DNA of 16,665 bases from Reyranella sp. (GTDB lineage: Bacteria; Pseudomonadota; Alphaproteobacteria; Reyranellales; Reyranellaceae). How positions within the stretch are numbered: the first letter of the stretch is position 1; each line of letters opens with the position of its first letter. Position numbers and translations under genes: made by a program. Shown here one piece after another: positions 7,077 to 16,556 of the stretch. The notes under the pieces are model-generated. The model was given only the letters and a program-made list of their open reading frames with translations, did not search any database and was not told where the DNA came from. The stretch lies in NCBI GenBank assembly GCA_004296815.1, contig SCVT01000427.1, forward strand, positions 1 through 16,665. Reading direction: 5' to 3'.

Positions 7077-8257
7077 TGGAGCCGCCTCTCAAAGGCGTCC
7101 GCGTCGTCGAACTCACGCACACGATCCTCGGCCCGTCCTGCGGCATGATCCTGGCCGATCTCGGCGCCGAGGTGATCAAGGTCGAGCCGGTCGACGGCGA
7201 TCGCACGCGCAAGCTGCGCGGCTTCGGCGCCGGCTTCTTCGGCTACTTCAATCGCAACAAGAAGAGCCTGGCGCTCGACGCCGACGCGCCCGAGGGCAGG
7301 GCGGTGCTCGTGAAGCTGCTGCAATCGGCCGACGTGATGATCGAGAACTTCGCGCCGGGCTCGATGGCCAAGCGCAAGCTGGGGCCGGTGGATCTCGAGA
7401 AGATCAACCCGCGGCTCGTCTACTGCGCGCTGAAGGGGTTCCTGCCCGGCCCCTACGAGAAGCGGCCGGCGCTCGACGAGGTCGTGCAGATGATGGGCGG
7501 GCTCGCCTACATGACCGGGCCGTCGGGCCGGCCGCTGCGCGCCGGCACGTCGGTCGTCGACATCATGGGCGGCATGTTCGGGGCCTTCGGCACGGTGCTG
7601 GCGCTGAAGCAGCGCGAGCGCACGGGGAAGGGCGGGCTGGTCGAGAGCGCGCTCTTCGAGTCCGTCGTCTTCCTGATGGGCCAGCATCTCGCCATCACGG
7701 CGATGAACGGTGCCGCGCCGCCGCCGATGCCCGAGCGGGTGAGCTCGTGGGCAGTCTACGAGATCTTCAACACCTCGGACGGCCAGCAGGTCTTCATCGG
7801 CATCACCAGCGACGGCCAATGGAAGCGCTTCTGCGAATTCTTCAAGCAGGCCGAGCTGGCGGGCGATCCCAAGCTCGCGACCAACAACCTGCGCATCGAG
7901 GCGCGGCCCTGGCTGGTGCCGAAGGTGGCCGCGGTGTTCAAGGGCTATACCAAGGACGATCTCGAGCGCATGTGCCTGGAAGCCGACATCTCCTTCGCGC
8001 CGGTGGCGCGGCCGCAGGACCTGTTCGACCATCCGCATCTCTTGGCCAACGGCTCGCTGGCACCGACCACGCTGCCCGGTGGCGTGAAGACCCGCCTGCC
8101 GCTGCTGCCGTTCCAGATGATGGGCTGGCGGCCGCCGCTGGTCTCGGATCCACCGGAGATCGGCCAGCACAACGACGAGGTGCTGGGCGCCCTGGGCTAC
8201 GACGCGGCGGCCATCGGCCGGCTCAGCTCGACGGGGTTGCTGGGGCCGAAGGCCTGA
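7076..8257 (+). CDS. Family III CoA-transferase (CaiB/BaiF)
   Basis: 393 residues, the standard length. It moves CoA from one acyl-CoA to a free carboxylate in the cytoplasm. Family landmarks: LKGVRVVELTHTILGPSCGMILADLGAEVIKVE-type N-terminus (residues 5-37), DVMIENFAPGSMAKR (86-100), ALDEVVQMMGGLAYMTG (132-148), and GTSVVDIMGG, where Asp162 corresponds to the catalytic aspartate of formyl-CoA transferase. I chose ATG 7076 because it overlaps the upstream stop (TGATG); TTG 7064 and GTG 7073 are also in frame. Substrates cannot be told from sequence. Its 3' end overlaps the convergent GST gene by 35 nt. Confidence 0.92.
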   Translation: MEPPLKGVRVVELTHTILGPSCGMILADLGAEVIKVEPVDGDRTRKLRGFGAGFFGYFNRNKKSLALDADAPEGRAVLVKLLQSADVMIENFAPGSMAKRKLGPVDLEKINPRLVYCALKGFLPGPYEKRPALDEVVQMMGGLAYMTGPSGRPLRAGTSVVDIMGGMFGAFGTVLALKQRERTGKGGLVESALFESVVFLMGQHLAITAMNGAAPPPMPERVSSWAVYEIFNTSDGQQVFIGITSDGQWKRFCEFFKQAELAGDPKLATNNLRIEARPWLVPKVAAVFKGYTKDDLERMCLEADISFAPVARPQDLFDHPHLLANGSLAPTTLPGGVKTRLPLLPFQMMGWRPPLVSDPPEIGQHNDEVLGALGYDAAAIGRLSSTGLLGPKA

Positions 8258-9047
8258 TCCGGAGGTGCCGCTCGACGTGCGGCCACGCCGCGCGACCGAG
8301 CGATTGCCAATGCCCGATCACCTGCTGCGGCAGCGCGCCGATCGTGATGGCCCATGACGGTCGCGCCTTGAGGCGCCGATACCAATCCGCCAGCCGTTCG
8401 CGTCGCGTGGCTTCGACGAGCGCTGCGAGTCCCATCTGCTCGAGCCGCGCTACGTAGGGCAGGGCAACGATATCGGCGTGGCTGATCTCCGCGCCGGCGA
8501 GGAAAGGCCGGTCCTCCAGCGCCCGGTCGATCCAGTCGAGCATCTCCTCCTGCGTGCGAACGGCGTCGGCGAATTCCGGCGCCTCGACACCCTGGCGGGC
8601 CGCGGCTGCCCGCAGGGCGCGATCGCGCCGGTTGGGCATGGCCTGCAGCACCGCCTCCAGCCGCTCCGGGGCGAGAGCCAGCAGTGCAGGCCGGCCGAGG
8701 ACGGCGTAGTGCAGCATGCCGTTCGCGGGATGATGCACGTCGTCCAGCCGGCGCACCCAGGCACGCATCTGCTGGCGAATCACCGGATCGCTCGGCCGCA
8801 ACGGCCGCTCAGGGAAGATGTCGTCGAGATATTCCAGGATGGCCGCGCTCTCGATCAGCACCGCGCCGTCGTGGATCAGCGTCGGGACCACGCCGCGCGG
8901 GTTGAGGGCGCGGTAGGCGGGCGAGTGCTGCTCGCCGCCCTGCAGGTCGACCGGGACGCTTTCGTGGGCGAGGCCCTTCTCGGCGAGGGCCAGAGCGACC
9001 TTCTGCGAGGAGGCGGAGAAGATGCTGTGGTGGAGGCGCAGGAGCAT
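8223..9047 (-). CDS. Glutathione S-transferase-like protein
   Basis: 274 residues. The N-terminal thioredoxin-like domain (about 1-80) has LRLHHSIFSASSQKVALALAEKGL, the cis-proline loop GVVPTL (Pro55) and the glutathione-contacting pair Glu66-Ser67 in LIESAAILEYLDD. The helical C-terminal domain contains the N-capping box SHADIVALPYVARLEQMG (189-206). There are serines but no cysteine near the usual catalytic position. The helical linker is longer than in many bacterial GSTs, and a 30-residue Arg/Pro-rich tail runs into the convergent CoA-transferase end. Start ATG 9047 is preceded by GGTGG. Cytosolic; substrate unknown. Confidence 0.9.
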   Translation of the reverse strand: MLLRLHHSIFSASSQKVALALAEKGLAHESVPVDLQGGEQHSPAYRALNPRGVVPTLIHDGAVLIESAAILEYLDDIFPERPLRPSDPVIRQQMRAWVRRLDDVHHPANGMLHYAVLGRPALLALAPERLEAVLQAMPNRRDRALRAAAARQGVEAPEFADAVRTQEEMLDWIDRALEDRPFLAGAEISHADIVALPYVARLEQMGLAALVEATRRERLADWYRRLKARPSWAITIGALPQQVIGHWQSLGRAAWPHVERHLRIRPSAPATPSS

Positions 9048-9080
9048 GCGCCACCGTGGGGAGCCGCCGCGCTACCGGCA

Positions 9081-9097
9081 ATTACCGGCCGGGTAAT
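9081..9097. promoter_or_regulatory. Inverted repeat ATTACC-N5-GGTAAT, candidate operator
   Basis: A perfect 6+5+6 palindrome 34 nt upstream of the GST start and just upstream of a TACAAT hexamer (9118-9123) on the plus strand that could be a -10 for the small membrane gene. A further TACCGGC half-like copy lies at 9073. A dimeric repressor could serve both divergent genes. I see no good -35. Confidence 0.35.
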
Positions 9098-9222
9098 CCC
9101 GCCTGCGACGCAGACGATACAATTCTCGGTCCGTGCAATACGTCGATGAAACGGGCGGCCGGTACATAGGCTTCGCGCGGCGGCAATAACGCCCCGCCGA
9201 ACCTGAGAACCCGAGGAACACC

Positions 9223-9411
9223 ATGTTCCAGCTTGTTGGCAGTCTCCTGGCCCTCGCCGCCCTCGGGCACGTCGCGGCCGACCTCCCCGTCATCGGCACT
9301 GTCTTCGCGCTCCTGACCCTCGCCTGGGTCGTGATCGCCAAGCCCGCTCCGTCCCGCAAGAAGTACAACTACCAGTACGGCGCCCCGCAGGGCGCCGTTC
9401 TTGGGGCTTGA
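9223..9411 (+). CDS. Small membrane protein, 62 aa
   Basis: A good ribosome site (GAGGA, about six bases before the ATG) and an independent intergenic location support a real gene. The protein has two hydrophobic stretches (residues 3-20 and 22-40, with a likely turn at AADLP), then a basic, aromatic tail: KPAPSRKKYNYQYGAPQG. It is probably an inner-membrane protein with a cytoplasmic tail. Family not recognised. It stands alone between the divergent GST gene and the convergent kinase gene, 66 nt from the kinase stop. A 7-bp GC hairpin (9379-9396) sits in its last codons. Confidence 0.7.
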   Translation: MFQLVGSLLALAALGHVAADLPVIGTVFALLTLAWVVIAKPAPSRKKYNYQYGAPQGAVLGA

Positions 9412-9477
9412 TCGCACCCGATCGCCCGCGCAGCCGCCACGGCCGCTGCAGCCTTTCGTTCCCGACGTCCTGAAAAT

Positions 9478-12400
9478 CTAGCTGCCGATCTCGGCCTGTG
9501 CCCGCTGCACTTCCACGGCGAGCGGCCCGAGCCTGTCCTGGCACACCGCGCGGTCGCCGGCCTTGGCGCCGTTCTCCAGCGCCGCCGCCGCGTCGGCCAG
9601 CGCCCGTGCGCCGACCGCCAGGGCGCTGCCCTTGAGCCGGTGCGCGGCCGCGGCCAGCGCCGGCAGGTCGCCGCCCGACATGGCCGTCTCGATGTCGCGC
9701 CGCGATTCGGTGGCGGTGTTGCCGAACTTGCGCAGCAGGTCGCGCCGCGCGGCATGGTCGTCGGCCAGCCAGGCGTCGAGCACGGTGGGATCGATGGCCG
9801 GCGTCTCGTCGCCTCCGCCCTTCAGCCAGCGCTGCAGGGTGGCGCGCAGGCGGGCCAGCCCGACCGGCTTGGAGAGGTAGCCGTCCATGCCGGCCTCGCG
9901 GCAGCGCTCGTCCTCGCCGGCCATGGCGTTGGCCGTCACCGCGACGATCGGCGTGCGACGCCGTCCTTCGGCGGCCTCGATGCGGCGGATCTCGGCCGTC
10001 ATTTCGAAGCCGTCCATCTGCGGCATGTGCACGTCGGCGAAGACGATCGCGTAGCGGCCGCTCTTCCACGCCCTCAGCCCCTCGATGCCGTCGCCCGCCG
10101 AATCGGCCGTGACGCCCAGCACCAGGAGCTGGCGCACCAGCACTTCGCGGTTGATGGGATGATCGTCGACCACCAGCACGGCGCTGCCGGCAGTCGTGAC
10201 CGCGGGCGCTCGTCCGTCGCCGTCCGCGACCAACGGCGGCAGATCGACCAGCGGTGAATCGGGCGGCGCAGCCATCAGGTCGAGCGTGACGGTGAAGGTC
10301 GAGCCGGCGCCGGCCGAGCTTTCGACCTTGACGTCGCCGCCCATGAGCTGCGCCAGGCGCCGCACGATCGACAGGCCGAGCCCGGTGCCGCCGTAGCGCC
10401 GCGTCGTCGAGCTGTCGGCCTGCGAGAAGGGCTGGAACAGGCGGGCCTGCTGCTCGGCGGTCAAGCCGATGCCGGTGTCGCTGACCGACAGGATGGTGCG
10501 CGTGCGGCCCTCACCCAGCGGCTCGGTGCGCGCGCGGATCATGGCGCCGCCGCGCTCGGTAAACTTCAGGGCATTGCCCATCAGGTTGAACAGGATCTGG
10601 CGCACCCGCGTGGGGTCGCCCATCAGCGCATCGGTCGAGCCCGGCGCCACCGCGGCGACCAGGGAAAGACCTTTGCGCTCGGCCTGCGGCCGCAGCGCGC
10701 TCACGACGCCGTCGACCAGGCCGGTCAGCGAGAAGGGCGCTTCCTCCATCTCGAGGCCGCCGGCCTCGATCTTGGAGAAGTCGAGCACGTCGTCGATGAT
10801 GCGCAGCAGCGACTGCGCGGACTCGCGCATCGTGGCGAGCTTGCGACCCTGGCCCTCGCGCAGGCCCTCGGCCTCCAGCACCTCCATCATGCCCAGCACG
10901 CCGTTCATCGGCGTCCTGATCTCGTGACTCATGGTGGCGAGGAAGGTCGACTTCGCCTGGTCGGCCGCTTCGGCCTCGGCGCGCGACTGCTCTGCGGCGA
11001 CCAGCGCCTTCTCGAGCTCGCGCTGGCGTCGACGCTCCTCGGAGACATCGGACACGATCAGCACGGCGCGGCGGTCGGGCTCGTAGCGCAGCGAGGCGCG
11101 CGCCCACTGGTGTGGCCCGTAGAGGATCACGGCCGGCCGGCCGTCCCGCAGGGTCGCGAGCTGGCGCGCCGCCCAGTCCTCGGGCGTCTGGCCGGGCGGC
11201 GTGGCGCCCAGTCGGCCGGCATGCAGCAGCGCGTCGGGCAGACGGGCGCCCGGCGCCACCATCTGTGGCATGTCGCGCATGAAGCGCCGGTAGGCCTCGT
11301 TGCACATGACCAGGCGCTCGTCGGCATCGAGGAAGGCGATGCCGTCGTCGAGGGCGCTCATGGCGGCGATCAGCCGGCTGTGGGCCTCGGCCGCCTGGTC
11401 GCGCGCCGCCTCCAGTTCGCTTTCGCGATCCTTGAGATCGGTGATGTCGCGATACATCGCGAGCAGGCCGCCGTCCTGTATGGGGAGGAAATTGAACTCG
11501 ACGACTCGCCCTGAAGCCGTGCGGCGCTCATAGCGGTTGCCGCCGGGCTTCAGCATGGCCTGCGCCCGCGCCTCGACCAGCGCCTCCACCTCGGCCTCGT
11601 CGGCGGCGGGCCCGAAGTCGCCCCGGCGCGCCTGGAAGCGCAGGATGTCGCGGGCATGCGCGCCGGGATAGGCGACATCGGGCGTGAGGCGCTGGAAGTC
11701 CATGACCTGGCGGTTGGTGATTCGCCAGCGGAAGTCCTTGTCGAACAGCATGACGCCGTCGGTCATGTTGTCGACCATGCTCTGCAGGGTGGTTCGCGCC
11801 GCTTCGAGCTCGCGTTCGCGCTCCTTGATGAGGCTGAGATCGGTGACGAGCGTGACGACGCCGCCCTCGCGCGTCGGATGCTTGGCGATGCGGATCCAGC
11901 GTCCGTCGCGCGTCGACATCTCGCGCTCGCCGAACGACGTCCGGTGGTGCGCCACCATCTCGGCGATCCAGGTGTCGCCGCGCACCGCATCGTCCGCGGC
12001 GACGCGGCCGAGCCGCATCATCTCGCGCAGCATCGCCTCGTGCGTCATGCCGCGCTCGATCACACCGGAGCCGCGGCCGCCGGTGAAGGTCTCGTAGGCG
12101 TCGTTCCATACGATCAGCCGCGTCTCGGCGTCGTGGATCGAGAAGCCGTAGGGCAGGGCCTTGATGGCATCCTCGAAGCGCGCCCGCTCGCGCGCGGCCT
12201 CGGCACGCGCGGTTTCGAGCTCGGTGACGTCGCGCTGCATGACGAGTCGCCAGCCGTTCGCCAGGACCTTCAGCGTGAAATGCAGGTGGCGGTCGCGGCG
12301 CTTGATCAGGATCCAGCCGTCCGTGCCCTTCTCGAAGACCTCGCGACGCTGGGCATGGAGTTTCGCGCGGGCCGCGGCGTCGACCTTGCCGAAGTCGCCG

Positions 12401-13626
12401 CGCTCGATGCGGTGATCGAGGATCGACCAGACGTCGGTCAGCTTCTCCACCGTCGCATGGTCGAGGTCGTGGAAGCGCACCATCGCCTCGTTGAAGAACA
12501 GCGCCTTGCCCTCGCCGTCGTACATGATGACGGCATCGGGCAGCTCGTCGAGCACGGTCTGCAGCGTGCTGCGCGAGCGCTCCAGCTCTTCCTCGTGCCG
12601 GCGCAGGTCGGTGATGTCGCGATGCACGGTGAGCACGCGGCCGCCGGGCAGCGGCCGGTAGGTGACCTCGACGATGCGGCCGGTGACGGTCGGGCGCTGC
12701 TCAGGCGCATGCGTCTGGGTGTTGAAGCGCGCGACGCGGCTCGCGATCCAGCCGTCGAGGCCGCCGGGCAGTGCGTCGATCGGGCCGTAGTCGCCGCGCA
12801 GGCCGCGGTAGCGGATGATGTCGGCGAAGGTCGGCAGGCCCTTCATGACCTCGTCGGGTATGTCGTGCAGGCGCGCCATCGCCTTGTTCTGGTAGATCCA
12901 GCGGCCGTCGCCTTCGTAGAGCAGCGCGCCATCGTCGAGGTTGTCGAGCATGGTGCGCATCGTCTCTTCGGCGAAGGCGACGTCGCCGTGCGCCTTGTCG
13001 AGGCTCTGCGACAGGTCGGCGGCGGCCAGGTCGCGGGCGATCTGCTCGCGCACGCGGCGGCGCTCGAAATGCGAGAAGAGCGTGATGATCAGCAGGAAGC
13101 CCATGAGGATGGCCACCATCCCCATCGATTCGCGGTCGCCGTCCATCAACGCCAGCACGCCGCTCATGGGCAGCAGCAGCGACAGGCTCGACAGCAGGAA
13201 GGTCGGGCCGTGCAGGCCGCGCGACGGCGTCCAGCCGACGATCAGGCAGAGCGCGAAGGCCCAGATCATGCGTTCCTGGTCGGCGCCGGGGATCGTGGCG
13301 AAGAAGCCGCCCATCAGCCCGTTGGCGAACGAGGTCGGGACCGCCGTGGCGGTATAGAGCCAGCGCCAGCCGGTCAGGCTGAAGGCGCCGGGCTCGCGCC
13401 GGCGCATCGCCTGGACGTACCAGGAGGCCCAGATCGACAGGAGGTAGACGATCGCCGGCACGGCGAACATCCACAGGGGGGCGAGGCCCGCGTAGAGCGC
13501 CGCAGCGGCCGCCATGAACACCGGCAGGGCCAGCAGCTTGGGCATGACGGGGATGTCGATCAGCCGCTCGGTCACGACCTGGGCGACCCGTTTGGGGTCG
13601 ATCCCGGCGACATCCACCTGGTTCAT
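9478..13626 (-). CDS. Membrane-bound hybrid sensor histidine kinase with five PAS domains, REC and HPt
   Basis: 1382 residues from ATG 13626. In order: six likely membrane segments (about 30-187), then five PAS-type domains (about 227-340, 357-469, 487-599, 615-729, 754-863), several ending in RDITDL. Next come HisKA with [11 protein letters not shown] (His901), HATPase (Asn1018 in GNALKF, DTGIG 1050-1054, GTGLGL 1080-1085), REC (Asp1198 in FADVHMP, Lys1253) and a C-terminal HPt with AAHRLKGSA (His1329). All phosphotransfer residues are present, so it can autophosphorylate and run an H-D-H relay, probably to the divergent OmpR regulator. No HAMP or periplasmic sensor domain is evident. The in-frame ATG at 13680 overlaps a likely -10, so I prefer 13626 (AGGGG just before, though spacing is short). 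Confidence 0.93.
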   Translation of the reverse strand: MNQVDVAGIDPKRVAQVVTERLIDIPVMPKLLALPVFMAAAAALYAGLAPLWMFAVPAIVYLLSIWASWYVQAMRRREPGAFSLTGWRWLYTATAVPTSFANGLMGGFFATIPGADQERMIWAFALCLIVGWTPSRGLHGPTFLLSSLSLLLPMSGVLALMDGDRESMGMVAILMGFLLIITLFSHFERRRVREQIARDLAAADLSQSLDKAHGDVAFAEETMRTMLDNLDDGALLYEGDGRWIYQNKAMARLHDIPDEVMKGLPTFADIIRYRGLRGDYGPIDALPGGLDGWIASRVARFNTQTHAPEQRPTVTGRIVEVTYRPLPGGRVLTVHRDITDLRRHEEELERSRSTLQTVLDELPDAVIMYDGEGKALFFNEAMVRFHDLDHATVEKLTDVWSILDHRIERGDFGKVDAAARAKLHAQRREVFEKGTDGWILIKRRDRHLHFTLKVLANGWRLVMQRDVTELETARAEAARERARFEDAIKALPYGFSIHDAETRLIVWNDAYETFTGGRGSGVIERGMTHEAMLREMMRLGRVAADDAVRGDTWIAEMVAHHRTSFGEREMSTRDGRWIRIAKHPTREGGVVTLVTDLSLIKERERELEAARTTLQSMVDNMTDGVMLFDKDFRWRITNRQVMDFQRLTPDVAYPGAHARDILRFQARRGDFGPAADEAEVEALVEARAQAMLKPGGNRYERRTASGRVVEFNFLPIQDGGLLAMYRDITDLKDRESELEAARDQAAEAHSRLIAAMSALDDGIAFLDADERLVMCNEAYRRFMRDMPQMVAPGARLPDALLHAGRLGATPPGQTPEDWAARQLATLRDGRPAVILYGPHQWARASLRYEPDRRAVLIVSDVSEERRRQRELEKALVAAEQSRAEAEAADQAKSTFLATMSHEIRTPMNGVLGMMEVLEAEGLREGQGRKLATMRESAQSLLRIIDDVLDFSKIEAGGLEMEEAPFSLTGLVDGVVSALRPQAERKGLSLVAAVAPGSTDALMGDPTRVRQILFNLMGNALKFTERGGAMIRARTEPLGEGRTRTILSVSDTGIGLTAEQQARLFQPFSQADSSTTRRYGGTGLGLSIVRRLAQLMGGDVKVESSAGAGSTFTVTLDLMAAPPDSPLVDLPPLVADGDGRAPAVTTAGSAVLVVDDHPINREVLVRQLLVLGVTADSAGDGIEGLRAWKSGRYAIVFADVHMPQMDGFEMTAEIRRIEAAEGRRRTPIVAVTANAMAGEDERCREAGMDGYLSKPVGLARLRATLQRWLKGGGDETPAIDPTVLDAWLADDHAARRDLLRKFGNTATESRRDIETAMSGGDLPALAAAAHRLKGSALAVGARALADAAAALENGAKAGDRAVCQDRLGPLAVEVQRAQAEIGS

Positions 13627-13678
13627 GGCCCCTATGGTCGGGCCGCGATGTATCGCCTGTGTGTCGCGGGTTCCGTCC

Positions 13679-13706
13679 ATTGTATCGTCCGTGTCGCGGC
13701 GGTCAT
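13679..13706 (-). promoter_or_regulatory. Candidate sigma70 promoter of the hybrid kinase gene
   Basis: On the minus strand ATGACC (13706-13701, 4/6 to TTGACA), a 16-bp spacer, and TACAAT (13684-13679, 5/6 to TATAAT). Transcription would start near 13672, inside the codons that follow the ATG at 13680, which favours ATG 13626 as the real start. Confidence 0.45.
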
Positions 13707-13730
13707 GCTAGGGTGGCCGTTGGGGGAGAG

Positions 13731-14441
13731 ATGGACAAGCGTCAGCACATCGTCGTGGTCGAGGACGAGCCGGCCCAGCGCCAGCTCCTGCTCGACTATC
13801 TGACCCGCCAGGGCTTCCGGGTGACCGGCCTGGAGTCGGGCGCCGACCTGCGCCGCCTCGTCGACCGCGAGATGCCGGCCCTGGTCCTGCTCGACGTCGG
13901 CCTGCCGGGGGGCGAGGACGGCTTCGCCGTCGCCCGCTGGCTGCGCGAGAAGAGCGGCAAGGTCTGCATCATCATGGTGACGGCGGCGGCCGACACGGTC
14001 GACCGCGTGGTCGGGCTGGAGACCGGCGCCGACGACTACATCCCCAAGCCCTTCGATCCGCGCGAGCTGCTGGCCCGCATCAAGAGCGTGCTGCGGCGCG
14101 CCAGCGGCTCGGTGGCGCCGACGACCGGTCCGCGAGTCCGCATGGGCCGCCGCGTCCTCGACCTCGAGAAGCGCGTGCTGGTCGAGGCCGACGGGGCGGA
14201 GGAGGCGCTGTCGGCCAGCGAGTTCGATCTCCTGAAGGTGTTCGCCGAGAATCCCAACCGGCCGCTGGCGCGCGACTGGCTGCTCGAGACGATCGGCCAT
14301 CGCGAGATGGAGGTGTTCGACCGCGCCATGGACCTGCGCATCACGCGCATCCGGCGCAAGGTCGAGAAGGATCCCGCGCATCCCGAGGCGATCCGCACGG
14401 TGCGCGGCGTGGGCTACATGTTCGTGCCGCCCAAGGACTGA
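13731..14441 (+). CDS. OmpR-family DNA-binding response regulator
   Basis: 236 residues. The receiver domain (about 5-120) has Glu11/Asp12, the phosphorylatable Asp55 in LVLLDVGLPGG, Thr84 and Lys106 in YIPKPFDP. A winged-helix DNA-binding domain follows (about 135-234) with SASEFDLLKVFAENPNRPLARDWLLE, DLRITRIRRKVEKDP and the wing TVRGVGYMFVP. The ATG at 13731 follows GGGGGAG (13722-13728) and begins MDKRQHIVVVEDE, a normal receiver start; the longer frame from 13659 has no such fit. It is divergent from the hybrid kinase, which is its likely partner. Its stop overlaps the next ATG (TGATG), so the acetyltransferase gene is co-translated. Confidence 0.94.
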   Translation: MDKRQHIVVVEDEPAQRQLLLDYLTRQGFRVTGLESGADLRRLVDREMPALVLLDVGLPGGEDGFAVARWLREKSGKVCIIMVTAAADTVDRVVGLETGADDYIPKPFDPRELLARIKSVLRRASGSVAPTTGPRVRMGRRVLDLEKRVLVEADGAEEALSASEFDLLKVFAENPNRPLARDWLLETIGHREMEVFDRAMDLRITRIRRKVEKDPAHPEAIRTVRGVGYMFVPPKD

Positions 14442-15229
14442 TGAAGAGATCCGAGGTCGTGCGGCAGCTCCGGGCGCTCGGCGTCAGGCCGGGCGGCGTG
14501 CTGCTGGTCCACACGTCGTTCCGCGCCATCCGCCCGATAGACGGCGGGCCGCTCGGCCTGATCGCGGCGTTGCGCGAGGCACTCGGCCCCGCCGGCACGC
14601 TCGCCATGCCGTCATGGACCGGCGACGACGAGGCGCCGTTCGATCCCAGGACGACTCCCGCTACGGAGGATCTCGGCGCCACCGCCGATCTCTTCTGGCG
14701 CCAACCCGGAGTCGTGCGGTCCGATCACCTGCAGGCCTTCGCGGCGATCGGACCGGGGGCCGAGGCGGTCGTGAAGACGCTGCTGCCGTTGCCGCCACAC
14801 ACGCGAGAGAGCCCGGTGGGGCGGGTGCACGATCTCGACGGGCAGGTGCTGCTGCTCGGTGTCGGCCACGACGCCGACACCTCGCTGCATCTTGCCGAGC
14901 TGATGGCGCACGTGCCCTACGGCGTGGCGCGCCATTGCACGGTGATGCAGGACGGCAAGCCGACTCGCATCGACTACAGCGAGAACGACCATTGCTGCCG
15001 ACGCTTCGCCCTGGCCGACGACTGGCTGCGGGCGGAGGGGCTGCAGGCCGAGGGTCCCGTAGGCCACGGAATGGCGCGCCTGTTCCGGGCGCAAGATGTG
15101 GTGCGTCTGGCCCTCGAACGGCTGCATCGGGACCCGTTCGTGTTCCTGCACGGACGGGGCGAAGGCTGCGCCGACTGCGACCTCGCACGGGCCGGAAGGC
15201 CGGCCGGATTGATCCAGAGCCCGGGATAA
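14441..15229 (+). CDS. AAC(3)-family N-acetyltransferase (aminoglycoside 3-N-acetyltransferase-like)
   Basis: 262 residues, the normal size. Members use acetyl-CoA to acetylate the 3-amino group of aminoglycosides, though chromosomal homologues often have unknown substrates. Landmarks: LLVHTSFRAIRPIDGGPLGL (21-40), GTLAMPSWTGDDEAPFDP (52-69), VRSDHLQAFAAIG (92-104), ESPVGRVHDLDGQVLLLGVGHDADTSLHLAE-type core (123-153) and the C-terminal HGMARLFRAQDVV (209-221). Known enzymes usually read RSxHP; here it is RSDHL (residues 93-97). A CADC pair (243-246) near the C-terminus is unusual. It is coupled to the response regulator by TGATG. Whether it gives resistance cannot be said from sequence. Confidence 0.9.
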   Translation: MKRSEVVRQLRALGVRPGGVLLVHTSFRAIRPIDGGPLGLIAALREALGPAGTLAMPSWTGDDEAPFDPRTTPATEDLGATADLFWRQPGVVRSDHLQAFAAIGPGAEAVVKTLLPLPPHTRESPVGRVHDLDGQVLLLGVGHDADTSLHLAELMAHVPYGVARHCTVMQDGKPTRIDYSENDHCCRRFALADDWLRAEGLQAEGPVGHGMARLFRAQDVVRLALERLHRDPFVFLHGRGEGCADCDLARAGRPAGLIQSPG

Positions 15230-15287
15230 TCCGCAGGGAACGTAGCTAGAACTTGTGTCAAGAACATTAGTTCTATCAGTGGGTTAA

Positions 15288-15311
15288 TTGTTCCGTTGCT
15301 GTGTGGAACAA
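15288..15311. repeat. Inverted repeat TTGTTCC-N10-GGAACAA
   Basis: Perfect 7-bp arms with a 10-bp spacer; the right arm shares its GAAC with the candidate SOS box. It may be part of LexA recognition or bind another regulator. Confidence 0.5.
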
Positions 15312-15320
15312 AATGGGTAC
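15306..15320 (+). promoter_or_regulatory. Candidate alphaproteobacterial LexA (SOS) box
   Basis: GAAC-AAAATGG-GTAC has one mismatch from the direct-repeat GAAC-N7-GAAC (GTTC-N7-GTTC on the other strand) used by LexA in many alphaproteobacteria. It overlaps the possible -10 of recA, a suitable position for repression. Confidence 0.45.
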
Positions 15321-15405
15321 ATTGGCGTCACCCGCTTAACAACCCGGGTGCGGACTTATCCGCATTGCTGCTCCTGACAGGGGCATGGGAAGAAGGAGAA
15401 AGCCA

Positions 15406-16479
<1,074 letters not shown>

Positions 16480-16513
16480 AGGGCCCCGATCCCCCTGTCT
16501 CCGGGTCCCTTAC

Positions 16514-16555
16514 GGGCGGTGCCGCACCCCACGCGCGGCGCCGCCCTTTTCTTTT
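16514..16555 (+). terminator. Rho-independent terminator of recA
   Basis: A 12-bp stem with one G-U pair (16514-16525 with 16535-16546), a 9-nt loop, then TTTTCTTTT (16547-16555). It begins 35 nt after the recA stop codon. Confidence 0.92.
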
Positions 16556-16556
16556 G

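Larger units (their letters stand above)
15230..15405 (+). promoter_or_regulatory. recA control region
   Basis: 176 bp with lower GC than the genes. It contains GAAC-N4-GTTC (15262-15273), TTGTTCC-N10-GGAACAA (15288-15311), GAAC-N7-GTAC (15306-15320) and TGCGGA-N4-TCCGCA (15349-15364). TTGCTG (15296-15301) and TACATT (15318-15323), 16 bp apart, could be a weak -35/-10. AAGGAG (15393-15398) lies seven bases before the recA ATG and decides that start over the ATG at 15385. Confidence 0.6.

Noticed and set aside
6647..8170. Minus-strand 507-aa open frame opposite the CoA-transferase
   Set aside because: Spans the junction of two coupled plus-strand genes and has antisense-type composition (HHR/DRRDGE-rich).
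11656..13803. Plus-strand 715-aa open frame opposite the hybrid kinase
   Set aside because: Antisense shadow caused by strong GC3 bias; no domains, and the kinase domains on the other strand are continuous.
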